NCBI GenBank assembly: GCA_964215955.1
Contig: CAXPDR010000018.1
Coordinates: forward strand, 367,551-431,550
DNA: 64,000 nucleotides
From: GCA-2706205 sp964215955
GTDB taxonomy: Bacteria; Bdellovibrionota; Bacteriovoracia; Bacteriovoracales; Bacteriovoracaceae
Direction: 5' to 3'
The notes beneath the pieces are model-generated. The model searched no databases and was not told the origin of the DNA. It saw only the letters and a program-made list of their open reading frames with translations. The translations under genes and the position numbers were made by a program. Positions 44,694 to 53,542 of the stretch are shown here, one piece after another (the first letter of the stretch is position 1; each line of letters opens with the position of its first letter).

Positions 44694-45827
44694 ATGGGTG
44701 ATACTAAAACTAATGTAACAGCTGCAACAAGTACTAATACTAGTAGTAAAGCAGGTGCGGGTAATATCCAAATTCAACAGCTTTTTAAAGTTATGGTTGA
44801 TAATGGAGCATCAGATTTACATATTACTATAGGCTCAGCTCCAGGAATGAGAATTTCGGGAGAGATTGTAAAAGTAAAAATACCAGCGCTAAATGCTGAT
44901 GACACTAAAAGATTAGTATATCAAATTTTAACTGAAGCCCAGCGGTCTGAGTTGGAAAAAAATCTTGAACTAGATTTTTCATTCGGTGTAAAAGGCCTCG
45001 CCAGGTTTAGAGCAAACTGTTTTTATTCTAAGGGAGCAGTAGCAGCGGTATTTAGACAGATTCCAACTCAAGTTCCTGATTTTGATGCTTTAGGATTGCC
45101 GAACGTACTTCTAGAGATGACAGATGTTTCCAATGGATTAATGTTAGTAACAGGTCCAACAGGTTCAGGTAAATCAACGACCCTTGCTTCAATTATCGAT
45201 AGGCTAAATTCTACAGAACCAGGGCATATATTAACCCTTGAAGATCCTGTTGAATTTATGCATCAACATAAAATGAGTTTGGTTAATCAAAGAGAGGTTG
45301 GTGTTGATACATTGACTTTTGCCAATGGTCTAAGATCACTTCTTAGACAAGATCCAGATATTGTTCTCGTCGGAGAGCTTAGGGATGTAGAGACAATTGA
45401 AGCAGCATTGGAAATTGCGGAAACTGGTCACTTAGTTTTTGGAACACTTCACACTAACTCAACAGTTCAAACGATTTCAAGAATTATCAACGTTTTTCCT
45501 GCGGATCAACAAGAGCCCATTAGGACACTTTTGTCTTTCGTTTTACAAGGGGTTGTCGCCCAACAACTATTACCTAAAAAAGGTGGTGGTAGAGTTCTTG
45601 CCCAGGAGATTTTAAGAATGACTCCTGCAATTAGAAACCTTGTTCGTGAGGATAAGCTTCACCAAGTCTATTCTCAAATGCAGATTAATCAAGAAGAAAC
45701 TAAAATGGTGACGATGAATCAAAGTATAAAAAGGGCACTGGATTCAGGATATATAACAGCAGAAGATGCACTGTCTTATTCAAATAATCCAGAAGAAATG
45801 AAAAAGATGTTGGGACTTAAAGAGTAA
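44694..45827 (+). CDS. pilT: Twitching motility retraction ATPase PilT
   Basis: A 377-residue retraction ATPase. Motifs: VDNGASDLHI at the N-terminal domain, Walker A GPTGSGKST, LEDPVEF Asp box, Walker B LLRQDPDIVLVGELRD, HTNS, and the C-terminal AQEIL/ RNLVRE region (AIRNLI-type). Length exceeds classic PilT by about 20 residues, due to an N-terminal Ser/Thr-rich extension. It is 9 nt after pilB. Predicted to drive twitching or prey contact. Confidence 0.97.
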   Translation: MGDTKTNVTAATSTNTSSKAGAGNIQIQQLFKVMVDNGASDLHITIGSAPGMRISGEIVKVKIPALNADDTKRLVYQILTEAQRSELEKNLELDFSFGVKGLARFRANCFYSKGAVAAVFRQIPTQVPDFDALGLPNVLLEMTDVSNGLMLVTGPTGSGKSTTLASIIDRLNSTEPGHILTLEDPVEFMHQHKMSLVNQREVGVDTLTFANGLRSLLRQDPDIVLVGELRDVETIEAALEIAETGHLVFGTLHTNSTVQTISRIINVFPADQQEPIRTLLSFVLQGVVAQQLLPKKGGGRVLAQEILRMTPAIRNLVREDKLHQVYSQMQINQEETKMVTMNQSIKRALDSGYITAEDALSYSNNPEEMKKMLGLKE

Positions 45828-45839
45828 AAGGGATAGACC

Positions 45840-47063
45840 ATGGCACATGGTAAGTGGAAATATAATGGTATCAATGCCGAAGGACGAAAGGTCGATGGTG
45901 AGATAGAAGGTAAAGATGCACGACAAGTTAAGCGGGCCCTTCGAAAAAAGGGAATAAGGGTTAAAAAACTTATTGCTCCTAATCCATTTGATATTGACCT
46001 CGGCGTGTGGATGGTTGAGAAAGGCTTTGCGAAACCGTTTACTGCAGATGATTTAAATCGATTTACCAAGCAATTAAATATACTTATTGATGCAGGTGTT
46101 CCTATTCTTGAGAGTATCGAGATCTTGGCTAAGCAAGAAAAAGTTCCAGCTCTTAGATCAACCCTTAGAAATATCGCAGAACTTATCGGCCAAGGGAAGT
46201 CTTTACACGATGCTATGCAGGTACAAAAAGGATTTGATAAACTCTATACCTCTCTCGTAAAAGCAGGAGAGTCTGCAGGTATTTTAGATTCCATTCTTGC
46301 TAAGCTTTCTGAGTTTATGGAAAGACAAGCCGCGATTAAAAAGAAGGTTAAAAGTGCACTTACTTATCCAACCATCGTTGTCGTTATTGGTGTTGCTGTT
46401 GTTTGGGGTTTAATGGTTTTCGTTGTTCCTCAATTTGTCGGAATGCTTAAAGAAAGTGGACAAGAAATTCCAGCGGTAACTCAATTTGTTATTGATGTAT
46501 CTGATTTTTTCCAAGAGTATACATTACTTTTAGCACCACTCTTATTTGCAGGGTTCGCAGCTTTTAAATCCTATATAAAAACAACTACAGGGAAGATAGC
46601 TTGGGATAAATACACCATGAAAGCTCCACTTTTTGGAGACATAATTATTAAGGGGGGATTGTCTGGAATGTTTAGAACTCTTGCGACAATGCTGGCAGCA
46701 GGTGTACCTTTAATTGAGTCCTTAGATATATGTATTGATACTATGGACAATACCCAAATGGCGAAAGATATGGATTTAGTAAAAGATGCCGTTACTAAAG
46801 GGAAATCAATAACCGAGCCACTTGGTCGAATTAGGTATTTTCCTCCGTTAGTAAACCAAATGGTTAAGGTTGGAGAGTCTACAGGGAACCTTGATGAAAT
46901 GCTCATAAAAGTAGCTGATGTTTTTGAGCAGGAAACAAATGATACTATAGATAATCTTACCAAGCTAATAGAGCCACTTATTCTTGTCGGATTAGGTGGA
47001 GTAATTGGTACGGTTCTTGTCGCCATGTATTTACCAATATTTATGTCTGCTGGTGGAGCGTAA
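45840..47063 (+). CDS. pilC: Type IV pilus inner-membrane platform protein PilC
   Basis: A 407-residue GspF-family platform protein. N-terminal WKYNGINAEGRKVDGEIE block, two tandem T2SSF domains (about 70-195 and 275-395), each followed by hydrophobic segments, including VVVIGVAVVWGLMVFVVP and the C-terminal LVGLGGVIGTVLVAMYLP. The conserved GESTGNLDE stretch is present. It follows pilT by 12 nt and ends 206 bp before pilA. Confidence 0.96.
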   Translation: MAHGKWKYNGINAEGRKVDGEIEGKDARQVKRALRKKGIRVKKLIAPNPFDIDLGVWMVEKGFAKPFTADDLNRFTKQLNILIDAGVPILESIEILAKQEKVPALRSTLRNIAELIGQGKSLHDAMQVQKGFDKLYTSLVKAGESAGILDSILAKLSEFMERQAAIKKKVKSALTYPTIVVVIGVAVVWGLMVFVVPQFVGMLKESGQEIPAVTQFVIDVSDFFQEYTLLLAPLLFAGFAAFKSYIKTTTGKIAWDKYTMKAPLFGDIIIKGGLSGMFRTLATMLAAGVPLIESLDICIDTMDNTQMAKDMDLVKDAVTKGKSITEPLGRIRYFPPLVNQMVKVGESTGNLDEMLIKVADVFEQETNDTIDNLTKLIEPLILVGLGGVIGTVLVAMYLPIFMSAGGA

Positions 47064-47136
47064 CGAGAAACCAAAAAACTCATGTATTAAATAGTTGAAA
47101 TAATATTGAATTATGTAAAAATAATATTTAATTAAG

Positions 47137-47164
47137 TAAAAAATTTAAGCGGTTAAGCCGATTA
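47137..47164 (+). promoter_or_regulatory. Possible sigma-28-like promoter upstream of pilA
   Basis: TAAA (47137-47140) then 16 nt and GCCGATTA (47157-47164), near the sigma-28 consensus. It differs from the flagellin promoter by one extra spacer base and a terminal mismatch. No sigma-54 TGGCAC/TTGC box was found in the 206-bp gap, so this is the best visible candidate, but AT-rich DNA makes chance matches likely. Confidence 0.3.
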
Positions 47165-47234
47165 TTTAAAATATATTTTATAATGTTTTAACAGTTTGTA
47201 ATTCTCAATATTATAAACGCATAAATTAAAGATT

Positions 47235-47257
47235 TTCTAGAATCTTAATTTCTAGAA
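47235..47257 (+). repeat. Paired TTCTAGAA palindromes in the pilA leader
   Basis: TTCTAGAA occurs at 47235-47242 and 47250-47257, 7 bp apart. Each is self-palindromic and the two can pair as an 8-bp hairpin. The second is next to the pilA ribosome site (AAGGGGAG), so it may affect mRNA stability or translation, or bind a regulator. Confidence 0.45.
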
Positions 47258-47269
47258 AGGGGAGAAAAA

Positions 47270-47878
47270 ATGAAAAAAATGGTAAAGAAAATGGGCGAAA
47301 AAGGGTTTACCCTTGTTGAGCTTATGATCGTTGTTGCGATCATTGGGATTCTTTCTGCTGTTGCGGTTCCTAACTTTAAAAGGTACCAAGCAAAAGCGAA
47401 AGCGTCAGAAGCAAAAATTCAACTGGCTGCAGCTTACACAGCTGAAGCAGCATTTTACGGTGACTTTGGAATCTACCACAACTGTTTAAAGTATATGGGA
47501 TTTGATCCAGCTAATGAAATCTCAAGTAGATTTTATACTATTGGGTTTAGTGCAGATGCTTCTGGTGTTTCAATTAATACGCCTATGCATGCATCAGCTG
47601 TCAATTCAGGTATGTCAGCAGCAAGATGTCCTACTACTTCAGCTGGGGCTTCTGGGGAACAATATTTTCCTGCTGGAAAAAGAGTAAACAACACTGTTAC
47701 AACTGCACTTGCAACAAGTAAAGGTTCAGCTCTTGGAACACAAGAAGACGAAGCTAACCAAACATTTGTTATTCAAGCTGACGGTATTATCAGTGGTGAT
47801 ATGACTGGTACAGGAGATTATTCAGTTCATACTGTTGATGAGAAGAAAATCTTCAGTGTTGTTCAACCTGGTTACTAA
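47270..47878 (+). CDS. pilA: Type IVa major pilin PilA
   Basis: A 202-residue prepilin. The short basic leader is cleaved by PilD between Gly 12 and Phe 13 (GEKG/FTLVELMIVVAIIG), with Glu 5 of the mature protein present. The hydrophobic N-terminal helix is followed by KAKASEAKIQLAAAYTAEAAFY, as in Bdellovibrio/Myxococcus pilins. Cys 72 and Cys 120 probably form a disulfide loop. SD AAGGGGAG lies 6 nt upstream. A strong terminator follows. Confidence 0.96.
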   Translation: MKKMVKKMGEKGFTLVELMIVVAIIGILSAVAVPNFKRYQAKAKASEAKIQLAAAYTAEAAFYGDFGIYHNCLKYMGFDPANEISSRFYTIGFSADASGVSINTPMHASAVNSGMSAARCPTTSAGASGEQYFPAGKRVNNTVTTALATSKGSALGTQEDEANQTFVIQADGIISGDMTGTGDYSVHTVDEKKIFSVVQPGY

Positions 47879-47905
47879 AAACTAGTTTAGAAAAACATAC
47901 AAAGG

Positions 47906-47932
47906 GGCAGCAATTTATTGCTGCCTTTTTTT
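47906..47932 (+). terminator. Strong intrinsic terminator of pilA
   Basis: GGCAGCAA (47906-47913), 4-nt loop, TTGCTGCC (47918-47925), then seven T (47926-47932). The hairpin also carries the final codons and stop of the convergent gene ending at 47915. Confidence 0.9.
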
Positions 47933-48739
47933 ATGGTGTAATTTGAATTTCTTAAAAGGTTTGATGGTTCTAAATTTACCCTTTTTAAAAATATAAGGGT
48001 TTCCATCAAAATCTAACTTTTCACAATCTTGTTTTTTTTGATTTAAGCATTTTAGATCAATCATGGCTTTGACTGAGTAAAGCTCAAAGGCGATCTTTTC
48101 AATTAAAATATTGGTACTTTCTGTTTTTTTCTTTTCTATTTTATACAACTCAAGCAGGGAGGTATAAATTTCTTCTAGAGATATGTTAAGCTGGCTTTTT
48201 ATTTTTAATATTAACGTTTTATAATAACTTGGAAGTCTAGGATTATCTTTAATCCGTTCTAATCTTGAAATCGCTTTATTATAATCTTTTAATTCAAAGG
48301 CATAAAGATAACTTGCGGCAAAATTAATATCATAGTCATCTTTAAAGTATTTATCTGCTTCACTGTAAATATGATCAGCTCCAGTTAAGTCATCTTTAAT
48401 AATGGATAAATACTTACCTCCAAACTCATAAGCATTATAAAATAAAGGATCATATGTAATAACAGATTTAAACCTAAGAAACATCCAACTATTAAGATCT
48501 CGCTTCTTATAATGCTCCAGATCGCCCTCAAGTAAAGTGGCAATCCATAATAAATCCGAAATAATTCGTTTTTGACCAAGTGAAAAAAATAATCCGATAT
48601 TATTATTAAGATTATAAGTTGAATCTTGCTTACTTACTTTTACTTTTGGTTTGGAGTAATTATTATGAAATTGCTGAGCCGTCAGCAAAGATATAAAGGC
48701 TAAAAAGAGTAAGCCTAATAATTTGAAATTTATTGTCAT
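47915..48739 (-). CDS. TPR-like membrane-anchored protein in the pil cluster
   Basis: A 274-residue protein on the opposite strand to the pil genes. The ATG at 48739 (M-T-I-N-F-K-L-L-G) is preferred; an ATG at 48754 adds five residues. A hydrophobic segment at about 5-22 (LLGLLFLAFISLL) anchors it or is a signal peptide. The remainder is helical with TPR-like units (about 75-215, for example NFAASYLYAFELKDYNKAI). The basic C-terminus ends in KKRQQ. It occupies the place of pilG in the Myxococcus cluster (between pilA and pilH), though orientation differs, so the equivalence is only a suggestion. Confidence 0.65.
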   Translation of the reverse strand: MTINFKLLGLLFLAFISLLTAQQFHNNYSKPKVKVSKQDSTYNLNNNIGLFFSLGQKRIISDLLWIATLLEGDLEHYKKRDLNSWMFLRFKSVITYDPLFYNAYEFGGKYLSIIKDDLTGADHIYSEADKYFKDDYDINFAASYLYAFELKDYNKAISRLERIKDNPRLPSYYKTLILKIKSQLNISLEEIYTSLLELYKIEKKKTESTNILIEKIAFELYSVKAMIDLKCLNQKKQDCEKLDFDGNPYIFKKGKFRTIKPFKKFKLHHKKRQQ

Positions 48740-48767
48740 CCTAGATAAAACCATTACTATATATTAT

Positions 48768-49628
48768 ATGTTGGAATTTCGTGATGTCACAAAAAAATTT
48801 GATACCGATCTCTTAAAAAAAGATTTTGTTGCACTCAAGGGTTTAAGTTTTAAAATAACTGAAGGCTCTACCATTGGATTTTTGGGAGCCAATGGTGCAG
48901 GGAAAACAACTTCTATCAAAATTGCAATGGACTTTATTAGACCAACTTCTGGTGAAGTTATATACGGAACTGAACTCGGAGGTTCAAAAAAAGAAGCCTT
49001 CAAGAAAATTGGTTATCTTCCTGAAAGACCATTTTTTTATCCACATCTTACCGGAAAAGAGTTTTGTTTTTATATGGGGCAACTTGCAGATGTTTCAAAA
49101 GCTAGAATTAAAGAACAAATAAATTTTTGGGCACCTAGGTTTAAAATAGACTTTGCACTAGATCGTTATATAAAAACTTATTCAAAAGGAATGCTACAGC
49201 GTATTGGTTTTTTGGCTACCTTACTTCATGATCCAAAGTTAATAATCTTAGACGAACCTCTTTCTGGACTAGATCCAATTGGAAGAAAAGATTTAAGAGA
49301 TATTATTAGCGAAGTGAATAATTTAGGCAGTACTGTCTTTTTTAGTTCGCATATTGTTGGAGATGTAGAAGAAGTTTGTAGAGAAGTGATTTTTATAAAA
49401 AATGGTGAATTAGTTTATAGTGGCAATGTAGATTCAATAATAAGTGAAAACTTAAAACCTAATAATACTATTAGATTATCAAAAGAGAATGGTGAGATAT
49501 ATTCTGTTTTAAAGAGCCATGATGAGACGAATAATTTTCTAAAACAAGTTATTGAAAAGAATGAAAAAGTTCTATCAGTAACTCCAGATAAACCAACTTT
49601 AGAACAAATTTTTTATAGTGTGACTTAA
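48768..49628 (+). CDS. ABC transporter ATP-binding protein (PilH-like by position)
   Basis: A 286-residue ABC ATPase. ATG 48768 (MLEFRDVTKKF) is preferred over an upstream in-frame ATG at 48723 that gives an odd N-terminal extension. Motifs: Walker A GANGAGKTTS, Q loop, signature YSKGMLQR, Walker B LIILDEPLSGLDP, H loop SSHI. In Myxococcus a pilGHI ABC-transporter set lies between pilA and pilD and is needed for pilus assembly; gene order here suggests the same role. Substrate unknown. Confidence 0.9.
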   Translation: MLEFRDVTKKFDTDLLKKDFVALKGLSFKITEGSTIGFLGANGAGKTTSIKIAMDFIRPTSGEVIYGTELGGSKKEAFKKIGYLPERPFFYPHLTGKEFCFYMGQLADVSKARIKEQINFWAPRFKIDFALDRYIKTYSKGMLQRIGFLATLLHDPKLIILDEPLSGLDPIGRKDLRDIISEVNNLGSTVFFSSHIVGDVEEVCREVIFIKNGELVYSGNVDSIISENLKPNNTIRLSKENGEIYSVLKSHDETNNFLKQVIEKNEKVLSVTPDKPTLEQIFYSVT

Positions 49629-49629
49629 A

Positions 49630-50409
49630 ATGCTTTTAAATATAAATAAAATCCAAATTATAGCCCATAATACCTTTAGAGAAATCATTAAAGGAAAGAT
49701 TCTATTCGTATCTTTGGTTTTAGGCCTAACTATGGCGACCATCACTTTTATTGCTTATCATTTTACCTATGAGACAACTCTTAGAGTTGCAGTTGACTTT
49801 GGATTAGGACTTTTAAATTTAAGTTCCATTGTCATTTCAATCCTGATTGGGGTTGGTTTATTGTATAGAGAAATCGAAAGTCGAACAGTTTATATGATTA
49901 TATCTAGGCCAGTACCCAGATATGCCTTCATCTTAGGAAAGATAATAGGTCTTATTGGTGTTCTCGTAGTAAATATTGCCATATTAGCATTAATTACGGT
50001 GGTTATAATAAAAGGATTAGGGGCAGATATTCCAAATCTCTTCTTTTGGTCAATTCTTTTTACGATATTTGAGTCAACCATTGTTCTGTTGGTTGTCTCC
50101 ACCTTGTCATTAGTATCATCTCAAGCAATTTCAATTTTATTATCAATAATTTTATATATTACTGGGCATGGGATAATTACAGTAAAGAATACATCTTTAT
50201 ATTTAAAAAGTGAAAGCCTACAGGCAATTGTAAATACATATCATAGTTTTCTACCAGGTTTTTACAAATTTAATATTAAAGACTTTGTACTTTATCAAGA
50301 ATCTTTATCATATTCTTTTATCTGGTCTGTTATTTTGTATGGAACATTTTATGGATTGTTTCTGACTTGCTTAGCAATGTTTATATTTGAAAGGAAAAAT
50401 CTTGATTAG
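49630..50409 (+). CDS. ABC transporter permease (PilI-like by position)
   Basis: A 259-residue ABC-2-type membrane protein with about six hydrophobic segments (residues 24-44, 55-80, 106-125, 138-160, 165-190 and 230-254). The conserved EIESRTVYMIISRPVPRYAFILGK block is typical of ABC-2 permeases. It follows the ATPase gene by 1 nt and overlaps pilD. Probably the PilI equivalent. Confidence 0.88.
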   Translation: MLLNINKIQIIAHNTFREIIKGKILFVSLVLGLTMATITFIAYHFTYETTLRVAVDFGLGLLNLSSIVISILIGVGLLYREIESRTVYMIISRPVPRYAFILGKIIGLIGVLVVNIAILALITVVIIKGLGADIPNLFFWSILFTIFESTIVLLVVSTLSLVSSQAISILLSIILYITGHGIITVKNTSLYLKSESLQAIVNTYHSFLPGFYKFNIKDFVLYQESLSYSFIWSVILYGTFYGLFLTCLAMFIFERKNLD

Positions 50410-51181
50410 TGTAATTACTTTGTTTAAGGCATTTTGTTTTATATTTGGACTTTTAATTGGAAGTTTTTTAAATGTTGTTATACTCAGAATGCCTCTTGGT
50501 AAAAGTATTGTAACGCCTAGATCAGCATGTTCTAAATGTGGCTATCAATTGAAATGGTACGACAATATTCCTATTATAAGTTACCTGCTTTTGAAGGGAA
50601 AATGTAGAAGTTGTGATGAGTCTTTTAGTATTCGCTATCCTTTAATTGAACTTGTTACAGGTTTAATTGCCTTAAACTTATTTCCTGACGTTATTAATAT
50701 CCAAACTATGACTTTGTTTTCATTTCAATTCAGTGTGGCATGTATACTACTTGTCCATTTAATGATTGATATTGATCATCATCTTTTATTGGATAAGATA
50801 AATCTTTTTTTTCTAGCGATTGTTACTGCCTATTTAGTTTTATTTGAAAACTCTCTTAATTGGGTTTTTGGTGGATTAATTGGTTTTTTAGGTCCTTATT
50901 TAATAACTTATGCCTTTTATAAATTTAGAGGAGTTGTTGGTCTAGGGGGTGGTGATATAAAGTTATTTGGTATATTGGGATTAATTTTAGGCCCAATGGG
51001 AATTTTATCAAATATATTCATGAGCTGCTTATTGGGATCTGTGGTTGGGCTAGGATTAATTGTTGGAAATAAAATGGGTAAAGATACTCCTTTTGCATTT
51101 GGCCCATATATAATTGTTGTTGCTGCCATTCAAATTTACTTTCCTGAGCTTTTTAGTAGGATAAACTTTTTGAGTTTTTGA
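50402..51181 (+). CDS. pilD: Type IV prepilin peptidase PilD
   Basis: A 259-residue bifunctional leader peptidase and N-methylase in the inner membrane. TTG 50402 is chosen: AAGGA (50391-50395) lies 6 nt upstream and the homology begins there, overlapping the permease stop by 8 nt. The cysteine pairs CSKCGY and CRSCDESFSIRYP bind zinc in the methylase part. The peptidase aspartates are in LMIDIDHH and VGLGGGDIKLFG. It processes PilA. Confidence 0.96.
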   Translation: MISVITLFKAFCFIFGLLIGSFLNVVILRMPLGKSIVTPRSACSKCGYQLKWYDNIPIISYLLLKGKCRSCDESFSIRYPLIELVTGLIALNLFPDVINIQTMTLFSFQFSVACILLVHLMIDIDHHLLLDKINLFFLAIVTAYLVLFENSLNWVFGGLIGFLGPYLITYAFYKFRGVVGLGGGDIKLFGILGLILGPMGILSNIFMSCLLGSVVGLGLIVGNKMGKDTPFAFGPYIIVVAAIQIYFPELFSRINFLSF

Positions 51182-51261
51182 CTATAATATTCTAATCGCT
51201 TGAATTTGCGAAAAAAATTGTTGTATAATGTCAATTGAAGCATTTTTCAAGGAAGGAAAAT

Positions 51262-52350
51262 TTGTCCAGTATTATTGATAAAATAAATGAGCTCAAAGTT
51301 CATTTTGAAAAAGGTCATCTGCTAGGTGTTGACATTGGGCTAAGCTCTGTCAAAATTGCACTTCTATCAGATGCCAAAAAAGGTCAATATAAACTTGAAA
51401 AATACATGTCCTATCCATTGTCAGAAGCGGCTATCATTGAGGATGAAATTCAAAAAGTCGAAGAAGTCATAGAAGCAATACTCACCATACTTTCAGAAAA
51501 AAAGATCCAAAAAAGAATTTCTTGTCTAGGTTTAAGTGGCCCTAATACTGTTACTAAAAGACTTCAAGTTCCTTCAGGAAGTAAGGATGAAGTTGAAGAT
51601 AATATTCTTTGGGAGTCAGAGCAGTATATTCCTTTTGGTGCTGATGATGCAGAGATTGGATTTTCTGTCATATCTGATGATTCAGATTTTGTAGATGCTA
51701 TTGTTGGAGCAGCAAGGGTCGATGTCGCGGATAATTATATCGAAATTTTTAAACAAGCGAATCTTGCGGTAAAAGTTGTTGATCTCAATGTATTTGCTCT
51801 TTCTAACGTTTTTGAAAAAATTGTTCATGAAAGGCTAGAGGATATCTCTAATGAAGGAGCAGTCATCTTAGACTTTGGAGCCCAATATACGACTATTATT
51901 GTTTATAAAAATGGAGCCCCTGTTTTAACTAAAGAAATACCTATCGGAGGAGTTCTTTTAACGGAAGAAATTCAACGAAGTATGGGGGTTAGTTATGAGG
52001 AAGCAGAAGATCTAAAAATAAATGGAGATGATAACGGTAATTTACCAGAAGAAATTATTGATTTACTTGAAGTTCACTTAGAAAAGTTAATTGGCGAGTT
52101 AAGAAAAGTATTAAATTTCTATATTGCAGTTGGTTCATCAGATCAAGTAAAACATATGTTTATAACTGGTGGGAGTTCGCTTCTACCTGGAATTAAAGAT
52201 GCACTTATCGATTTAATTGATATTGAGCCTGAAGAGTTAGATCCTTTCGAGTTTTTGCAACTAAAAGGTAATAACTTTAGTGAAGAAGAATTAGAAGAAA
52301 TAAGAGTTACTGGATTGACAGTGCTTGGTTTGGCAATGAGGGAAGCGTAA
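51262..52350 (+). CDS. pilM: Type IV pilus actin-like protein PilM
   Basis: A 362-residue cytoplasmic actin-like protein that binds PilN. TTG 51262 is preferred: AAGGAAGGA (51249-51257) lies just upstream, and the first nine codons from 51235 are non-homologous. The nucleotide site is seen in LGVDIGLSSVKIALL, VILDFGAQYTTIIVY and ITGGSSLLPGI. The remainder fits PilM. PilN starts immediately after the stop. Confidence 0.94.
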   Translation: MSSIIDKINELKVHFEKGHLLGVDIGLSSVKIALLSDAKKGQYKLEKYMSYPLSEAAIIEDEIQKVEEVIEAILTILSEKKIQKRISCLGLSGPNTVTKRLQVPSGSKDEVEDNILWESEQYIPFGADDAEIGFSVISDDSDFVDAIVGAARVDVADNYIEIFKQANLAVKVVDLNVFALSNVFEKIVHERLEDISNEGAVILDFGAQYTTIIVYKNGAPVLTKEIPIGGVLLTEEIQRSMGVSYEEAEDLKINGDDNGNLPEEIIDLLEVHLEKLIGELRKVLNFYIAVGSSDQVKHMFITGGSSLLPGIKDALIDLIDIEPEELDPFEFLQLKGNNFSEEELEEIRVTGLTVLGLAMREA

Positions 52351-52947
52351 ATGGAAATTAAGGTAAATTTACTTCCAAGTGATCGGCGGGCCAATTTCAC
52401 TGAATTTGGCGGTATAAAACTTAATTTAATTAATTTAAAACTTCTTATTCCGTTTTTTCTTGCTGTTTATCTGATTGAGCCAGTTATAGAGTCTGTTTAT
52501 TCTGGTGATATCGAAAGATTTAAAAAAGCATCAACTTCGAACAATTCTAAGTATAGAAAATTGAGAACAGAAAGTCGTAAATATGACTCAATTAAAACTC
52601 AAGTAAAGCAGTTGAATGAGCAGGAAAAACAACTTGCTGAAAAGATACAAGTTGTTAAGGAGATCGTTGATAAGAGACAAAACCCTTTTAAGGTTCTTAA
52701 GTATATTGCTGAAAATATTCCAAAAGATGTTTGGCTACTTGAATTGGAACTGGATGATAAAAGATTAAAACTGGTTGGATACTCAAAATCATGGAAAAGT
52801 ATTGGCCAATTTATTGAAAACTTAAAAACTTCTATCTTTTTTAATGGAAATGTTAACTATACGAGACCTTCAAACCTATCTCCGGATAATAATCAGCAAA
52901 AATTTGAACCATACGAAATTACTACTAATGTTGTGAGTTTTAAATGA
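52351..52947 (+). CDS. pilN: Type IV pilus alignment protein PilN
   Basis: A 198-residue inner-membrane protein. The N-terminal cytoplasmic peptide IKVNLLPSDRR is the PilM-binding INLLP motif. One transmembrane segment (residues 26-48) follows, then a coiled-coil/ferredoxin-like periplasmic domain. It is directly behind pilM and overlaps pilO by 4 nt. Confidence 0.93.
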   Translation: MEIKVNLLPSDRRANFTEFGGIKLNLINLKLLIPFFLAVYLIEPVIESVYSGDIERFKKASTSNNSKYRKLRTESRKYDSIKTQVKQLNEQEKQLAEKIQVVKEIVDKRQNPFKVLKYIAENIPKDVWLLELELDDKRLKLVGYSKSWKSIGQFIENLKTSIFFNGNVNYTRPSNLSPDNNQQKFEPYEITTNVVSFK

Positions 52948-53537
52948 AAGATAAGTTAGTTTCTAATATACATTTATTATTTTTAGTCTATGCCATTATG
53001 CTTGGTGTTGAAAAATTTGATGTCATGGAGCAAGAATTTAATTCAGCCAAAAGAGATTTAACGAATTCTCAAAATAAGCTTAAAAAAATGGAAAAGGACT
53101 TACTGGATTTAAAACGATTTGAATCAAATTTAGAAGAGTCAAAAACGAGAGTTAAAGAAGTTGTTGAGCGAATGGAGAAAGTTCAAAGACAGCTACCGAG
53201 TGATATTAATGTAACTGAAGTTAATGGTACCCTAACTGACTTTTCAAATGAATTGCGAATGTTAGATCCCTCACCAACGCCAAAAGAAGAACAGTCTTTT
53301 AACTTCTACGTATCAAAGGACTTTAACTTTGATGCTAAAGGGACATTTTTACAATTTTTAATATTTTTTGAAAAATTGGAAAAACTCAGCAACAACGGTA
53401 GAATTTTGAATGTTAAATATTTAAGATTTTTTGAATCCAATGAAGGAGACAGAAGATCCCGTTTTAAAATATTAGGCCTTACAACAACTGTCGAGGCTTA
53501 TAAGTATAAAAAGTTTGACCCGGATAAGGTGGAATAA
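52944..53537 (+). CDS. pilO: Type IV pilus alignment protein PilO
   Basis: A 197-residue protein with an N-terminal transmembrane stretch (about 6-22), a coiled coil (about 25-85) and a periplasmic domain with LRMLDPSPTPKEEQSFNFY and the FKATGTFLQF-like FDAKGTFLQFLIFFEKL. It pairs with PilN to align the inner and outer membrane parts. Position and shape support the call more than sequence identity. Overlaps pilN by ATGA. Confidence 0.9.
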   Translation: MKDKLVSNIHLLFLVYAIMLGVEKFDVMEQEFNSAKRDLTNSQNKLKKMEKDLLDLKRFESNLEESKTRVKEVVERMEKVQRQLPSDINVTEVNGTLTDFSNELRMLDPSPTPKEEQSFNFYVSKDFNFDAKGTFLQFLIFFEKLEKLSNNGRILNVKYLRFFESNEGDRRSRFKILGLTTTVEAYKYKKFDPDKVE

Positions 53538-53542
53538 TTTTT

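Noticed and set aside
46571..47083. 170-codon minus-strand frame opposite pilC
   Set aside because: Antisense to a strongly conserved gene; no initiation signal.
47064..47269. Sigma-54 promoter for pilA
   Set aside because: No TGGCAC-N5-TTGC match in the gap.
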